From Mycolicibacter kumamotonensis (GTDB lineage: Bacteria; Actinomycetota; Actinomycetes; Mycobacteriales; Mycobacteriaceae): DNA of 64,000 nucleotides. Within the stretch, counting starts at the first letter, position 1; every line of letters begins with the position of its first letter. Made by a program: the position numbers and the translations under genes. The DNA is taken from positions 1 through 64,000 of the forward strand of contig NZ_MVHU01000020.1 in NCBI RefSeq assembly GCF_002086285.1, in the 5' to 3' direction. Below are positions 45,514 through 54,762 of the stretch, in pieces. The notes beneath the pieces were generated by a model, which worked only from the letters and a program-made list of their open reading frames with translations, was not told the DNA's origin and did no database searches.

Positions 45514-46158
45514 ATGCGGTCTTGGCTGGGCACATTGGCAGCACTGGTGACGTTCGGCGCGGCGTTGGCAGCTCCAGCGCTTGCCGAACCCGGCGCGCCG
45601 GGCACCGCGCTGGCGCCTGATCACTTCGGTGTGCTGGCCGGCTCGGCGGACGCCGGGGTGCAGCTGGAGATCTTCTGCGACCCGCAGTGCTCGGAGTGCG
45701 CGAAATTCGAGGCGGACTCCGGGGACGCGCTGGGCCGGCACCTGGCGGCCGGGGACGTCGCGGTCACCTACCGGTGGATGACGTTTCTCGACGCCCGCCG
45801 GGGCAACGACACCTCCGCCCGGGTCGGCAACGCGCTGATGGCCGCCGCCGATCCGGCCACCGACGCCGCGACCTATCAGAGGTTCGTGTCCGCGTTGTAC
45901 CGCAAGGGCGGCACGCCGGACCTGGAGGAGATCGCGGCCACCGCCCGGGAGGCCGGCCTGCCCGCCCACGTGGTGGACCGGATCGCCACCGGACAGCCGG
46001 CCGTCGAGCCGACGTCGATGAACGCCTTCAACCGTGTGCAGCTGCTGGCGGCCAACCCGGGGAGCCCCGGCACCCCAACGGTTTTCGATGTCGCCACCAG
46101 AACGGTCGTCGACACCGACGAGGCCGGCTGGCTGGACCGGCTGGTGCAGGAGCGTTAG
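45514..46158 (+). CDS. exported DsbA/thioredoxin-fold protein
   Basis: This encodes 214 residues from the ATG at 45514. A signal peptide ([24 protein letters not shown]) is followed by a thioredoxin-like strand [18 protein letters not shown]. The CxxxC here differs from the usual CxxC, so it may be a thioredoxin-fold protein with altered redox chemistry. The cis-proline region is likely [11 protein letters not shown]. It lies between menG and the DUF3592 gene. Its stop overlaps the convergent stop by 4 bp. Confidence 0.85.
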   Translation: MRSWLGTLAALVTFGAALAAPALAEPGAPGTALAPDHFGVLAGSADAGVQLEIFCDPQCSECAKFEADSGDALGRHLAAGDVAVTYRWMTFLDARRGNDTSARVGNALMAAADPATDAATYQRFVSALYRKGGTPDLEEIAATAREAGLPAHVVDRIATGQPAVEPTSMNAFNRVQLLAANPGSPGTPTVFDVATRTVVDTDEAGWLDRLVQER

Positions 46159-46661
46159 CCGCGGACCCAGCGTCGTTCGACGACGGCCAACCCGGCCAGC
46201 GCCGCGGTTCCGACCAGCCAGGCGATCACCACGATCGAGCCGGCCGGGATGATCGCCAGTACCGCGGTGCGGTGCTGCACGCGCACCAGGTCGGGGTCGG
46301 ACTTGTCGTATTCGACGTAAATGCGCATCCCGGTTGCTAATTCGGAGGGATAGAGCACCCCGAGTTCGGGGCGGTAGGTGATCCGCTCCGGGGTGACGAA
46401 CTCGATGGTGGAGCGCCGGAAGCCCGCGTTGAGGACTTCGGCCTCGGCCACCCCCATGTCACGTTCGATGGCGATGTCGTTGCGCCAGGCGCCGGCCACC
46501 AACAGCACCGACTGCAGCGTCACCACCGCCACCATGATCAGCACGCCGGTTCTGGCCCATCGCAGCAGACGCCCGATCGTGCTGCCCGGCGCGGCGACGC
46601 CCTCTCCGCGAACCAGTCTGTGCAGCAACGGTTTCCATGATGTGAAGCGGGGCAGTCTCAC
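46155..46661 (-). CDS. DUF3592-like membrane protein (Rv0556 type)
   Basis: This encodes 168 residues from a GTG that overlaps the menD stop as GTGA. Two membrane helices (about residues 36-58 and 132-155) flank a beta-rich external domain with [43 protein letters not shown]. This is the DUF3592 layout. It corresponds to Rv0556, next to menD in M. tuberculosis. It may help a membrane quinone complex; this is only suggested by linkage. Confidence 0.85.
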   Translation of the reverse strand: MRLPRFTSWKPLLHRLVRGEGVAAPGSTIGRLLRWARTGVLIMVAVVTLQSVLLVAGAWRNDIAIERDMGVAEAEVLNAGFRRSTIEFVTPERITYRPELGVLYPSELATGMRIYVEYDKSDPDLVRVQHRTAVLAIIPAGSIVVIAWLVGTAALAGLAVVERRWVRG

Positions 46662-48298
46662 AGCGCGGCCTTGATCGCGGCGTGCAGTGCCCGCAGCGAC
46701 GACCGGTCGGCCTTAACCTCGAGCACCCGCATGCCGCCGGCGGGTTCGGCGAGCGCGGCGGGCAGTGCCTCGACCTCGATCTGCCGCGACTCGATGTGAT
46801 AGGCGCGGCACAGCCCGCCGACGTCGACGTCGTGCGGGGTGCCGAAGATCCGCGACGACACGTCGGCGAACCGCGGGTCGCCCTGCTCGAGCAGTTCGAA
46901 AATGCCACCGCCGTTGTCGTTGGACACCACGATGGTCAGCTGCCGCGGCGTCGGCTCGGTGGGCCCGATCAGCAGCCCGGAGCTGTCGTGCACAAACGTC
47001 AGGTCGCCGATCAAGGCGATGGTGCGCCCACCGGGGTGGTCCCGCTCGTGCGCCAGCGCCGCACCGATCGCGGTCGACACGGTGCCGTCGATACCGGCGA
47101 CGCCGCGGTTGGACCGCACGGTGATGCCCTGCGGGTTCAGCCCCACCAGCGCGGCGTCACGCACCGGGTTGGAGGCGCCCAGCACCAGCTGGTCGCCGGG
47201 GCGCAGCGCGTCGGCGACGGCCGCGGCCACGTGCAGCCCGGTGGTCAGCGGGTGCGCCGCCAACTGCTCGCGCACCGCGGCGTTGGCGCTGCGGTTGAGC
47301 TGGGCGCAGCGGCGCAGCCAGGCCGCATCCGGCGCCCCCGAGGTCACCGCCCGGGTGCCGGTGGCCTGCGAGTTTCCCGACACGTCCGGCCAGCGCGGCC
47401 CGGTGGTCAGCGCGAACACCGGCACCGTCGGGTCGGCCAGCAGCGCCGATACCGGGCGGTGCAGGGTGGGCCGCCCGGCCATGATGACCTGCTGCGGGCG
47501 CAGCAGCGGCAGCGCCAGCGGGTGCAGCGGATTCTGCGGTGCCGGGGCGGTGGGTTCGGCGACGGTGGGCAGCGCCGCCAGGTTCGGGTGTGCCCCGGCG
47601 CCGTGACCGGCGATCACCACGGTGTCCGGGGTCAGATCGATCTCCAGGGGCTGATCGAAGCTGACCGGCGGGGTGTAGGTCCAGGGCCGGCCGTCGGGGC
47701 GGCCCGGCGGCAGCGCTCCCGAATCATCGGCATCGGGTACCAGCGGCTCGCGCAGCGGAATGTCGAACTGCACCGGCCCGGCGTTGGCGCTGCGAGATCC
47801 GTTGGCGGCCACCAAAACTCGGCACACCGCTGATCGCCAGGTGGCGTTGAGGGCATCCATGCGCTCGGGGGCATCCTCGGCCAGGCCCAGGCTGATCGTG
47901 GCGCGCACCTGGGTGCCGAAGTAGCCGAGCTGCTCCATGGTCTGGTTGGCGCCGGTACCCAGCAGCTCGTAGGGCCGGTTGGCCGAGAGCACGATCAGCG
48001 GCACCCGCGCGTAGTTGGCCTCCACCACCGCGGGCCCCAGGTTGGCCACCGCGGTGCCCGAGGTCATGGCCACGCACACCGGCGCACCGGCGCCCACCGA
48101 CAACCCGATCGCCAGGTATCCGGCGGTGCGTTCGTCGATGCGCACGTGCAGGCGCAGCCGGCCGGCCCGGTCGGCGTCGTGCAGCGCAAACGCCAGCGGT
48201 GCGTTGCGCGAACCCGGGCACAGCACCACGTCGCGGACGCCACCGCGGATCAGCTCGTCGACGACGATGCGGGCCTGTGCCGTCGAGGGGTTGGTCAT
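46658..48298 (-). CDS. menD: SEPHCHC synthase MenD
   Basis: This encodes 546 residues. MenD uses thiamine diphosphate to join 2-oxoglutarate to isochorismate. Marks: [38 protein letters not shown] at the N-terminus, [34 protein letters not shown], and the ThDP site [13 protein letters not shown] with NDNGGGIF. It is followed by the Rv0556-like gene. BpoC is 10 bp upstream, so the two are likely cotranscribed. Length is standard. Confidence 0.97.
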   Translation of the reverse strand: MTNPSTAQARIVVDELIRGGVRDVVLCPGSRNAPLAFALHDADRAGRLRLHVRIDERTAGYLAIGLSVGAGAPVCVAMTSGTAVANLGPAVVEANYARVPLIVLSANRPYELLGTGANQTMEQLGYFGTQVRATISLGLAEDAPERMDALNATWRSAVCRVLVAANGSRSANAGPVQFDIPLREPLVPDADDSGALPPGRPDGRPWTYTPPVSFDQPLEIDLTPDTVVIAGHGAGAHPNLAALPTVAEPTAPAPQNPLHPLALPLLRPQQVIMAGRPTLHRPVSALLADPTVPVFALTTGPRWPDVSGNSQATGTRAVTSGAPDAAWLRRCAQLNRSANAAVREQLAAHPLTTGLHVAAAVADALRPGDQLVLGASNPVRDAALVGLNPQGITVRSNRGVAGIDGTVSTAIGAALAHERDHPGGRTIALIGDLTFVHDSSGLLIGPTEPTPRQLTIVVSNDNGGGIFELLEQGDPRFADVSSRIFGTPHDVDVGGLCRAYHIESRQIEVEALPAALAEPAGGMRVLEVKADRSSLRALHAAIKAAL

Positions 48299-48308
48299 TG
48301 GTATCAGG

Positions 48309-49139
48309 TTAGTCGTGCGTCGGAGGGGGAGGCGTCCAGCGGAACGGCTTGCCGTCGACCTCGGCCAGGAATTCCAAGGCGGCCTTGTTGACCTGGTCGG
48401 GCTTCTCGATGAAGCCCAGGTGGCCGGCGTCGGGGATCTCCAGGTACCGCGCGCCCGGAATCGCGTCGGCGACCTCGCGGCTCAGGTGTGCCGGGGTGAC
48501 GACGTCGTCGCCGAACCCGATCACCAACACCGGTGCGGTGATGTTGGCGTAGGCGGGCAGCCGGTTGGTCAACGGCGCCACGTCGAGCTGACAGCGCAGC
48601 CCGGGGGTGTTCTTGACCGGCCACAGGGTGAACATCGCGATCCAGTCCTTGATCGCGGCGTCGTCGCTCAGGGTCTTCGGCGAGAAGCTTTCCAACAGAC
48701 GCACTTTGGCTTCGTACTCGGCGGGAAGGTCGACACCGGACTCGGCCAGCTTCATCTCTGCGGAGTAGAAGAAGTCCCGGGCGCGGTCATGGCGCCCGCG
48801 GGTGGCCATCAGGACCGCGGATTTCACCAATTCGGGCCGGGCCAGCATCAGTTCCTGGGCGATGAAGGCGCCCATCGACACCGCGACGATCCGCACCGGG
48901 GCCACCCCCAGGGATTCGATCAGCTGCGCGGTGTCGGCCACCATGGTTTCGGTGGTGAACCCCGAGGCGTTCTCGGTGGCGCCGATACCGCGGTTATCGA
49001 AGGTGATCGGGCGATACCGGGCGAGCTGGAAGTCGCGTACCTGGTGCAGATGCCAGCCGCGGCCCGCGCCGCCACGCCCGGCGATAAACAGAACCGGATC
49101 GCCATCCTGATTACGGTCGTCGTAAGCGAGGTTGGTCAC
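48309..49139 (-). CDS. bpoC: alpha/beta hydrolase BpoC, candidate MenH-step enzyme
   Basis: This encodes 276 residues from a GTG. The nucleophile elbow is [12 protein letters not shown], an oxyanion region is [12 protein letters not shown], and the catalytic His lies in DAGHLGF. It corresponds to Rv0554 (BpoC), annotated as a peroxidase-like hydrolase. MenH is a similar alpha/beta hydrolase and acts right after MenD; the adjacent gene order supports a MenH-like role, but this is inference. The Asp of the triad is likely in FGDDVV. Confidence 0.9.
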   Translation of the reverse strand: MTNLAYDDRNQDGDPVLFIAGRGGAGRGWHLHQVRDFQLARYRPITFDNRGIGATENASGFTTETMVADTAQLIESLGVAPVRIVAVSMGAFIAQELMLARPELVKSAVLMATRGRHDRARDFFYSAEMKLAESGVDLPAEYEAKVRLLESFSPKTLSDDAAIKDWIAMFTLWPVKNTPGLRCQLDVAPLTNRLPAYANITAPVLVIGFGDDVVTPAHLSREVADAIPGARYLEIPDAGHLGFIEKPDQVNKAALEFLAEVDGKPFRWTPPPPTHD

Positions 49140-49209
49140 GGGAGTGAAGGTACGCGACCCACCGACCGCTTATGGTGTCAGGATCGCAACTGCGCAGCTG
49201 GGGACGGTG

Positions 49210-49899
49210 ATGCGGAGACGGACCGCGGGGTTGGCTTGCACGCTGGTGCTGGCCTGCGCCGTGGTGGCCGGTTGTTCGAGGGTGACCGACGGCCTGGCGG
49301 TGCCCGCCGACCACGACGGACCCCGGCCGGTGGCAGCGTCGATGCTGGCGGACCTGCTGCTGGACGCCTCCACCGTCAGCGACATCATGGGCTCGGCCGG
49401 GATGCGGGTCAAAGACTCCCGCTCGCGGATGTTCGACTCCGGGCGGCAATTCCCCGACCAGGACTGCATGGTCGCCTGGATGCCGGTGGAGCAGTCGGTC
49501 TACGCCGGCAGCAATTGGACCGCCACGATCGTCCAGACCCTCTCCGAAGCCGCCCTGGACCACTTTGTCGTCCAGGCGGCCACGGTGTTCGCCGACCGGG
49601 CCGATGCGCAGAGCTTTTTCGAGGCGACCGCCCGCCGGTGGGCGCCGTGCGGCGAGCGGTCCTTCACCACCACCAAGGACGGCTATGGCGACACGCCGTG
49701 GACCTTCGATGCGGTCACCGACGTCGACTCCACGGTGTGGATGACCCAGCACCAGGACGACAGCGCGGGCTGGTCGTGTCAGCGGGCGCTGCGGGTGGCC
49801 AACAACGTCGCCATCGACGTGTTGGCGTGCAAGCTCTACGTCATCGACGAGGCGGTCACGATCGCGAACGGGATCGACGCGCGGCTGCCCAGCGTGTGA
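49210..49899 (+). CDS. lipoprotein with PknH-like sensor domain
   Basis: This encodes 229 residues from the ATG at 49210. The lipobox is VVAGC at about residues 18-22, so it should be lipid-anchored outside the membrane. The mature domain (about residues 40-225) resembles the extracytoplasmic PknH-like domain, with paired cysteines in FPDQDCMVAW, WAPCGERS, WSCQRAL and VLACKLYV. Such domains may bind small ligands. It is divergent from bpoC and convergent with menC. Confidence 0.85.
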   Translation: MRRRTAGLACTLVLACAVVAGCSRVTDGLAVPADHDGPRPVAASMLADLLLDASTVSDIMGSAGMRVKDSRSRMFDSGRQFPDQDCMVAWMPVEQSVYAGSNWTATIVQTLSEAALDHFVVQAATVFADRADAQSFFEATARRWAPCGERSFTTTKDGYGDTPWTFDAVTDVDSTVWMTQHQDDSAGWSCQRALRVANNVAIDVLACKLYVIDEAVTIANGIDARLPSV

Positions 49900-49985
49900 G
49901 TTGTGGGCGGCCGGTGACGGGCGTGTCGCGGGTTCGACCATGTGGTGTTGTGCCCGGCTATACGCGACAACTTGCGGCGGCGCGC

Positions 49986-50041
49986 CGAGTGTGCGGTTTG
50001 GCACGCAATTCGGCGTTTTTTCGTACCAAACCGCACACTCG
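49986..50041. repeat. perfect 16-bp inverted repeat between convergent genes
   Basis: CGAGTGTGCGGTTTGG (49986-50001) pairs exactly with CCAAACCGCACACTCG (50026-50041) around a 24-base loop that contains TTTTTT. It lies between the lipoprotein gene and menC, whose stops face each other, so it may terminate both. Its arms and loop look unlike simple terminators and resemble a dispersed element. Confidence 0.7.
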
Positions 50042-50053
50042 ACGGATGCGCAC

Positions 50054-51007
50054 TCAGGCGGCCAGCAGCCGATGGCAGGCCTTGATCCGGTCGATCCACC
50101 ACTGCCGCCGCTGCGGCGAGGCGGCCAAGCCGTGCAACCTTTCTAGGTCCGGGGTGATCGGCTGCACCGGCAGGTAGCCGTCGATTTGTGGCGGCGTTTC
50201 CGCGACGTCTTCGACGAACAGTGATCCGGTGCCGAGCCCGCAGGCGTGTTGCAGGGCGGGTAGCGCGGCCGCCGCCTGCAGTCCGGTAGCGATACCGACC
50301 GCGGAGTCGATCGCGCTGGAGATCACCACCGGAATGCCGATCTGGCCGGCGATGGTTAGGAGCTTTGAAATGCCGCCCAGTGGTGCGACTTTGAGCACCG
50401 CGATGTCCGCGGCTCCCGCTTTGGTAACGGCCAGCGGGTCCTCGGCTTTCCTGATGCTCTCGTCGGCGGCGACCGGGGTGCCGATGTGGCGACGCAGCTC
50501 GGCGAGTTCGGCGACGGTGGCACAGGGTTGTTCCAGATACTCCAGCGGCCCCAACGCCTTTGCCGCCTGCACCGCCTGCTCGACACTCCAGCCGCCGTTG
50601 GCGTCCACCCGCACGGTGGGGATCACGGCGCGGACGGCCTCGACGCGCGCGACGTCATCGGCAAGGGTCTGGCCGGGCTCGGCGACCTTGACCTTGGCGG
50701 TTGTTGCGCCGGGGAATCGTGCCAGCACGTCGGGGACTCGCGCAGCGTCGACGGCGGGCACGGTCGCGTTGATCGGGATGCGGTCGCGGATGGGCTCGGG
50801 CGGCCGGTGGTAGGCGCTTTCCAGGGCCGAAGCCAGCCAGTGCGCCGCTTCGGGCGCGTCGTATTCGGGGAAGGCGCCGAACTCGCCCCAGCCGGCCGGA
50901 CCGTCGATCAGGGCCAGTTCGCGAACGGTGATGCCGCGGAACTTGACGCGCATCGGCAACGCCACCACGTGCAGGCGGTCGAGGATGTCGTCGAGGGGCG
51001 GCGGCAT
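50054..51007 (-). CDS. menC: o-succinylbenzoate synthase
   Basis: This encodes 317 residues. MenC dehydrates SHCHC to o-succinylbenzoate. The enolase-superfamily catalytic marks are TTAKVKV (lysine), VRVDANGGWS (aspartate), LEQPCA (glutamate), AADESI (aspartate) and IAVLKVAPLGG (lysine). The start codon is an ATG. It corresponds to Rv0553. In M. tuberculosis menC lies next to bpoC; here a lipoprotein gene and a hairpin separate them. It is divergent from the type-VII-like island. Confidence 0.96.
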   Translation of the reverse strand: MPPPLDDILDRLHVVALPMRVKFRGITVRELALIDGPAGWGEFGAFPEYDAPEAAHWLASALESAYHRPPEPIRDRIPINATVPAVDAARVPDVLARFPGATTAKVKVAEPGQTLADDVARVEAVRAVIPTVRVDANGGWSVEQAVQAAKALGPLEYLEQPCATVAELAELRRHIGTPVAADESIRKAEDPLAVTKAGAADIAVLKVAPLGGISKLLTIAGQIGIPVVISSAIDSAVGIATGLQAAAALPALQHACGLGTGSLFVEDVAETPPQIDGYLPVQPITPDLERLHGLAASPQRRQWWIDRIKACHRLLAA

Positions 51008-51071
51008 CGGTCTATGGTGCCGGGGCGGCGGTGAGGTGCGCCAGGCGGGCCTTGGGAATTAGTATTCGGTA

Positions 51072-51383
51072 ATGCTCTCTGCGCAGACTGGTCACACCCT
51101 CCGGGTGAGCGACGCGGCTCTGCAAGCCGAGGCGAGCTGGTGTGAGGCGTTGGCCGGCAAGTTGGTGGGCAATGCAGCACCCGACGGTGCGGTCTCCTCG
51201 TTGCTGGGCAGCGCAGCAGCGGTCACTGCCCTCAATGCACTCGTGGCCGCGGCCGGCGCAAACTGCACGGCACGAATGCATGCCACCGCCATGAAGTTGG
51301 CCGCGGCGGCAAGTGGATACGCCGCCAATGAAGCCGACGCCGCGGCGCGAATGCAGTCAATCGCTCCGCCCACGGTCTGCTAG
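51072..51383 (+). CDS. EspC-like small secreted-type protein
   Basis: This encodes 103 residues with no cleavable signal. The sequence is alanine-rich and helical, in two parts: LRVSDAALQAEASWCEALAGKL and TALNALVAAAGANCTARMHATAMKLAAAASGYAANEADAAARMQ. This two-helix hairpin, with the 'YAANEADAA' end, matches the EspC/ESX secretion-associated family (YxxxD/E type). Such proteins are carried by type VII secretion. It ends at a TAG directly followed by the next ATG, so the pair is coupled. Confidence 0.75.
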   Translation: MLSAQTGHTLRVSDAALQAEASWCEALAGKLVGNAAPDGAVSSLLGSAAAVTALNALVAAAGANCTARMHATAMKLAAAASGYAANEADAAARMQSIAPPTVC

Positions 51384-52877
51384 ATGGCGGCTACTGCCCC
51401 AGTATTCCCGTTGTCGCAGGTGACGACGCTTGACACCTCTTACCTGCGCGGCGCAGCCGATTATTGGGACCGCACCGCCAACCTATGGGAGGAGTCGTTC
51501 ACCGACGTCCACCGGCGCGTGTCCGCCCCAGGGGGTACGCCTTGGACAGGCTTCGGAAACGAAGGAGCGCAACAACGTACCTACGCCGACATGGTGAAGG
51601 TACGCACGCCAGCAGACCAATTGCGGCATGTCAGCGGGGTTGCCCGCCGCGGCGATGAGGCGCTGCAGTTCTGCAAGCAGGGAGTGCTCAGCGCGGTCCG
51701 CGAAGCTCGGGACGACGGTTTTGACGTCGGAGAGGATTATTCGGTCACCGACCGTACGCAAGGCGGTTCCTCGGCGTACCGCGGGGCACGGCAGACCGCG
51801 GCCCAGGGCCACGCAACGTTCATTCGCCACAAGGTGGCCGCGCTCGTCGCCAAAGATAACGAAGTAGCCATGCAAATCGCCGTGGCCTCCGAAAGCCTCG
51901 ACAAGGTCGTGTTCGACGAAAAACCGGTCGAGTCCACGCCGGCGAAAGATGGAATCCAACTGGTGGGCAATCGGAGATTCAAGGATGCGCCGGCTCCGAA
52001 GCCGGAGCCAAATCCTCGAATCGACAAAGCGCCAGACCCAGTCGGCAAACTCGGGCTCCCGAACTACAACCCTGGCTCGTTGTCGGCCGAAGAAACTCGT
52101 ACTGTATACACGCAAGGCGAGTTGCGCATGCGCGAACTCAACGAGCAACTCGCCGAGCAGGGTTTGAGTACCGAGGAACGTGCAAAAATAATGTTTGAAC
52201 AACGCAACGCGTTGCGTTCTTGGACGCGGGATCTGATGAGCAACCGAGCACTTGCCGACCAACTGAACGCCACGGAGCCAAACCTAACCTTTGGTGACCT
52301 CGTCGCCAAGAATCAGGCTAAAGGAGTCACAGGAGATGACCTCTACCGGGCGATCATCGAGAGTTCGATCAGGAGTCGCGGCAGCGTAAACGCGGGCCTC
52401 GGTATCGATCCCGCACACCCGCCGCCCCTCCCCCCTATACGTCCGACCGACCCGATAGGGGGAGCACCAACCGCTCCAGTCATCAGTCCGCTGCCAAATC
52501 AGCCAACCGTGTTGGCACACCCCCCAACCGAGATCCGGCCGCCAGAATTCACCCACCCCCCTGTTGCGCCACCTCCGCCAACAGTGCTCGACCACCCGCC
52601 ATTGCCACCATGGTTGCAAGACCCATCGCCGCCCGGCTTCCAGATCAGCCCGAACCAGTCGGCACCCATCTTTGGCTGGGACACACCGAATCCATCAGAC
52701 GTGCCACTTCCAGCTCCAGGTCCGTCCAGTGCACCGATCACGCTCCCGTCGCCCCCGTCGCCGCCACTGATAACGCCCGAAGAGGCCAAGGCAGGAGGAC
52801 TGCTCGCTGGGGCTGGCGGAGTCGGCCTCTGGATCATCACCCAGTTAGGCAAGCTGGCCCACCCATTCAGCCCATGA
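51384..52877 (+). CDS. WXG-like large protein with proline-rich tail (type VII substrate-like)
   Basis: This encodes 497 residues and starts on the base after the previous stop. The N-terminal 180 residues are helical, with W-rich segments such as YWDRTANLWEESFTDVHRRV and TPWTGFGNEGAQQRTYADMV, as in WXG100/EspB-type substrates. Residues 235-345 form another helical domain (AKIMFEQRNALRSWTRDLM.., TGDDLYRAIIESS). A long proline-rich stretch (about 355-460) leads to a final hydrophobic segment LLAGAGGVGLWIITQLGKL. I infer a secreted protein carried with the EspC-like partner; no enzymatic motif is visible. Confidence 0.75.
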   Translation: MAATAPVFPLSQVTTLDTSYLRGAADYWDRTANLWEESFTDVHRRVSAPGGTPWTGFGNEGAQQRTYADMVKVRTPADQLRHVSGVARRGDEALQFCKQGVLSAVREARDDGFDVGEDYSVTDRTQGGSSAYRGARQTAAQGHATFIRHKVAALVAKDNEVAMQIAVASESLDKVVFDEKPVESTPAKDGIQLVGNRRFKDAPAPKPEPNPRIDKAPDPVGKLGLPNYNPGSLSAEETRTVYTQGELRMRELNEQLAEQGLSTEERAKIMFEQRNALRSWTRDLMSNRALADQLNATEPNLTFGDLVAKNQAKGVTGDDLYRAIIESSIRSRGSVNAGLGIDPAHPPPLPPIRPTDPIGGAPTAPVISPLPNQPTVLAHPPTEIRPPEFTHPPVAPPPPTVLDHPPLPPWLQDPSPPGFQISPNQSAPIFGWDTPNPSDVPLPAPGPSSAPITLPSPPSPPLITPEEAKAGGLLAGAGGVGLWIITQLGKLAHPFSP

Positions 52878-53506
52878 GCGCCCGAAACCAAGAACTGCCG
52901 GACGAGTGGAGTCACCTCTCGGCTATCAAGTCAGTCGCCAATGTGGTCGCCCGCCACGTTGACCACCTGGAACAGCTACCTGTTGAGTGCCTACCCGCGT
53001 GGTTGATGCGAATTACTCCCCCTATCGGTTGGCATATCGGCCGTTTTGCTGACAACCGCAACGCACCATCACGGATTGCAGTGCACGGTAGTGAGGACCG
53101 CGGCAGAGGGTACGGTTGTGAGACCATCAACATTTTCCGGTTGTCCGGTATGCCGCCGCTTCAAATTCTAACAGACAATGCCGATTGCACTTTGCAGGAT
53201 CTCGGCGCCACGGGCGTTGCAACTAAGACACTTCCCTTACAGCAGGAATCCGGCATGATGGGCGTACGAAGCAGCGGATACATCCACATCCACGGGAATT
53301 CGGTGTGGGCACAGTACAGCAACTATATCGCCAACTCCGAGGGGCGCGAGGAGGGCATTCTCATCGAACATGGTATTTTTATAGAAATATGCGCTCTACA
53401 CCGACTGCACGACGACATCACAAACTTGACCAACGCGGTCTATCACGAATTTTTTGCCGCCCTACCCAACCGCTGGCACCAACCGAAGAACTCGAAGGAC
53501 ATCTGA
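52874..53506 (+). CDS. LpqN/Mog1-like-fold protein without signal peptide
   Basis: This encodes 210 residues; its ATG overlaps the previous stop as ATGA. The central part alternates strands in the order ITPPIGWHIGRF, SRIAVHGSE, CETINIFRLSG, GYIHIHGNSVWAQYSNY and GILIEHGIFIEICAL. This order resembles the LpqN/Mog1/PsbP-like fold that is common next to type VII toxins and chaperones. It lacks a lipobox. A chaperone or immunity role is inferred from position. Fold assignment is tentative. Confidence 0.55.
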   Translation: MSARNQELPDEWSHLSAIKSVANVVARHVDHLEQLPVECLPAWLMRITPPIGWHIGRFADNRNAPSRIAVHGSEDRGRGYGCETINIFRLSGMPPLQILTDNADCTLQDLGATGVATKTLPLQQESGMMGVRSSGYIHIHGNSVWAQYSNYIANSEGREEGILIEHGIFIEICALHRLHDDITNLTNAVYHEFFAALPNRWHQPKNSKDI

Positions 53507-53571
53507 TGATCGGCAAAGACAACAATCGCGCGGCGATGATTTTTAACGCCCCAAAGAGAATCGTATAGATT

Positions 53572-53979
53572 ATGGCATCGGAAGATGCAGCACGAGGCGG
53601 GCCGCCGACAATCGATAACAGCGCACGCCCCGAGTGGTTTCGTACGGGTTATAAATTCTTCCCCTATGCGGCGATGGAGTCTGGCAAATGGTGGGTACTG
53701 AGATTCAACTACGCGTTCCCCGAGCATGATTTGTACACATTGTTCATCGATGGCGATTGCACGGGCGATATCACCGGCGACGTGACCAGCCAGATTCCGC
53801 TAGTCGCCAGTATCGGCGCCCTGAAGCCTGAGCTTTCAGCGACAGATGAACCGATCCTTGACCCAGATACGGCCGCATCAGTAGTCACAGCCGTAGCGTC
53901 ATACGTTAACTACGGCAGCGAAAGAAACGACCCGTGCATGTTCTGCTCCGGGGACCACGACGGAATGACTCGTGCCTAG
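53572..53979 (+). CDS. hypothetical protein of the type-VII-like island
   Basis: This encodes 135 residues and lies 65 bp after the previous gene. The middle is rich in aromatic strands: WWVLRFNYAFPEHDLYTLFIDGDCTGDITGDV. The C-terminal part holds CMFCSGDHDG. I do not recognise a family. The lower GC content compared with host genes, and the coupling to the HD gene (8-bp overlap), suggest transfer as one block. It may be an immunity-like protein; this is a guess from context. Confidence 0.6.
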   Translation: MASEDAARGGPPTIDNSARPEWFRTGYKFFPYAAMESGKWWVLRFNYAFPEHDLYTLFIDGDCTGDITGDVTSQIPLVASIGALKPELSATDEPILDPDTAASVVTAVASYVNYGSERNDPCMFCSGDHDGMTRA

Positions 53980-54670
53980 CGAAGATGCTTGGCGTATCCC
54001 AAGGAAACCAGAGGTCGTCAATGAACCGGAGCGCTACCGGACCGCCGACCTCTTGGGCGCCTGGCATTCGCTGATCGGAAGGCACAGTGCTAAGTCGGGG
54101 ACCGACGACGTCGGCCGACAGTTGCTTGCCTCTTGGTCCGAGCCGCACCGCCGGTATCACAATGTAATCCACTTGCGCGAGGTGCTGCGCCACGTCGATC
54201 AGCTCGCGGCTCACGCCGTCACCCCTGACGCTGTGCGGTTAGCCGCCTGGTACCACGACGCCGTCTACAACGGTTTCTCCGACGATGAGCAGAACAGCGC
54301 TGCTCGGGCGGAAACGGAACTCGCGGACTTGAACGTCGCGCCCGCACTGGTCCTCGAAGTCGCACGACTCGTGCGGCTATCCGCCAGCCACACGCCGGAC
54401 GCTGGCGATCGCAACGGGCAAGTGCTCTGCGACGCAGATCTAGCGGTCCTCGCATCGACCGCCGAAAGCTACGCTGCCTACGCGGCGGCGGTCCGCGCCG
54501 AATACGCCCATGTTACCGAAAAAGAATTCAGGCTTGGACGGTCGAAGATACTGCGTTCCCTTCTCGACGGACCGGCCCTATACCGCACAGCGCCGGCACG
54601 CGCCCAGTGGGAGGCAGCCGCCCGGGTGAATCTCAATACCGAACTCGAGCGTCTTGAGAGCACCGAGTAG
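53972..54670 (+). CDS. HD-superfamily metal-dependent phosphohydrolase-like protein
   Basis: This encodes 232 residues from a GTG that overlaps the previous stop by 8 bp. Metal-binding residues are visible in HRRYHNVIHLREVL, AAWYHDAVYNG (the HD pair) and LCDADLAVLAS (a further Asp). The pattern matches the predicted HD hydrolase family seen in many bacteria. These enzymes hydrolyse nucleotides or related compounds. It is the last gene of the island; the link to the type-VII-like genes is unexplained. Confidence 0.85.
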   Translation: MPSEDAWRIPRKPEVVNEPERYRTADLLGAWHSLIGRHSAKSGTDDVGRQLLASWSEPHRRYHNVIHLREVLRHVDQLAAHAVTPDAVRLAAWYHDAVYNGFSDDEQNSAARAETELADLNVAPALVLEVARLVRLSASHTPDAGDRNGQVLCDADLAVLASTAESYAAYAAAVRAEYAHVTEKEFRLGRSKILRSLLDGPALYRTAPARAQWEAAARVNLNTELERLESTE

Positions 54671-54762
54671 CCTGCGCAGGCGTACTCGCGACGAAATCGG
54701 CGTTGATACTCAGAAGCCAGAATCCGCTGCGGTAACGCAGCTTGTGGCGCCGGGAAACAACC

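Noticed and set aside
49111..50004. Minus-strand frame of 297 residues over the lipoprotein gene
   Set aside because: The plus strand has a lipobox and paired cysteines; the minus frame is low-complexity His/Arg/Gly-rich.
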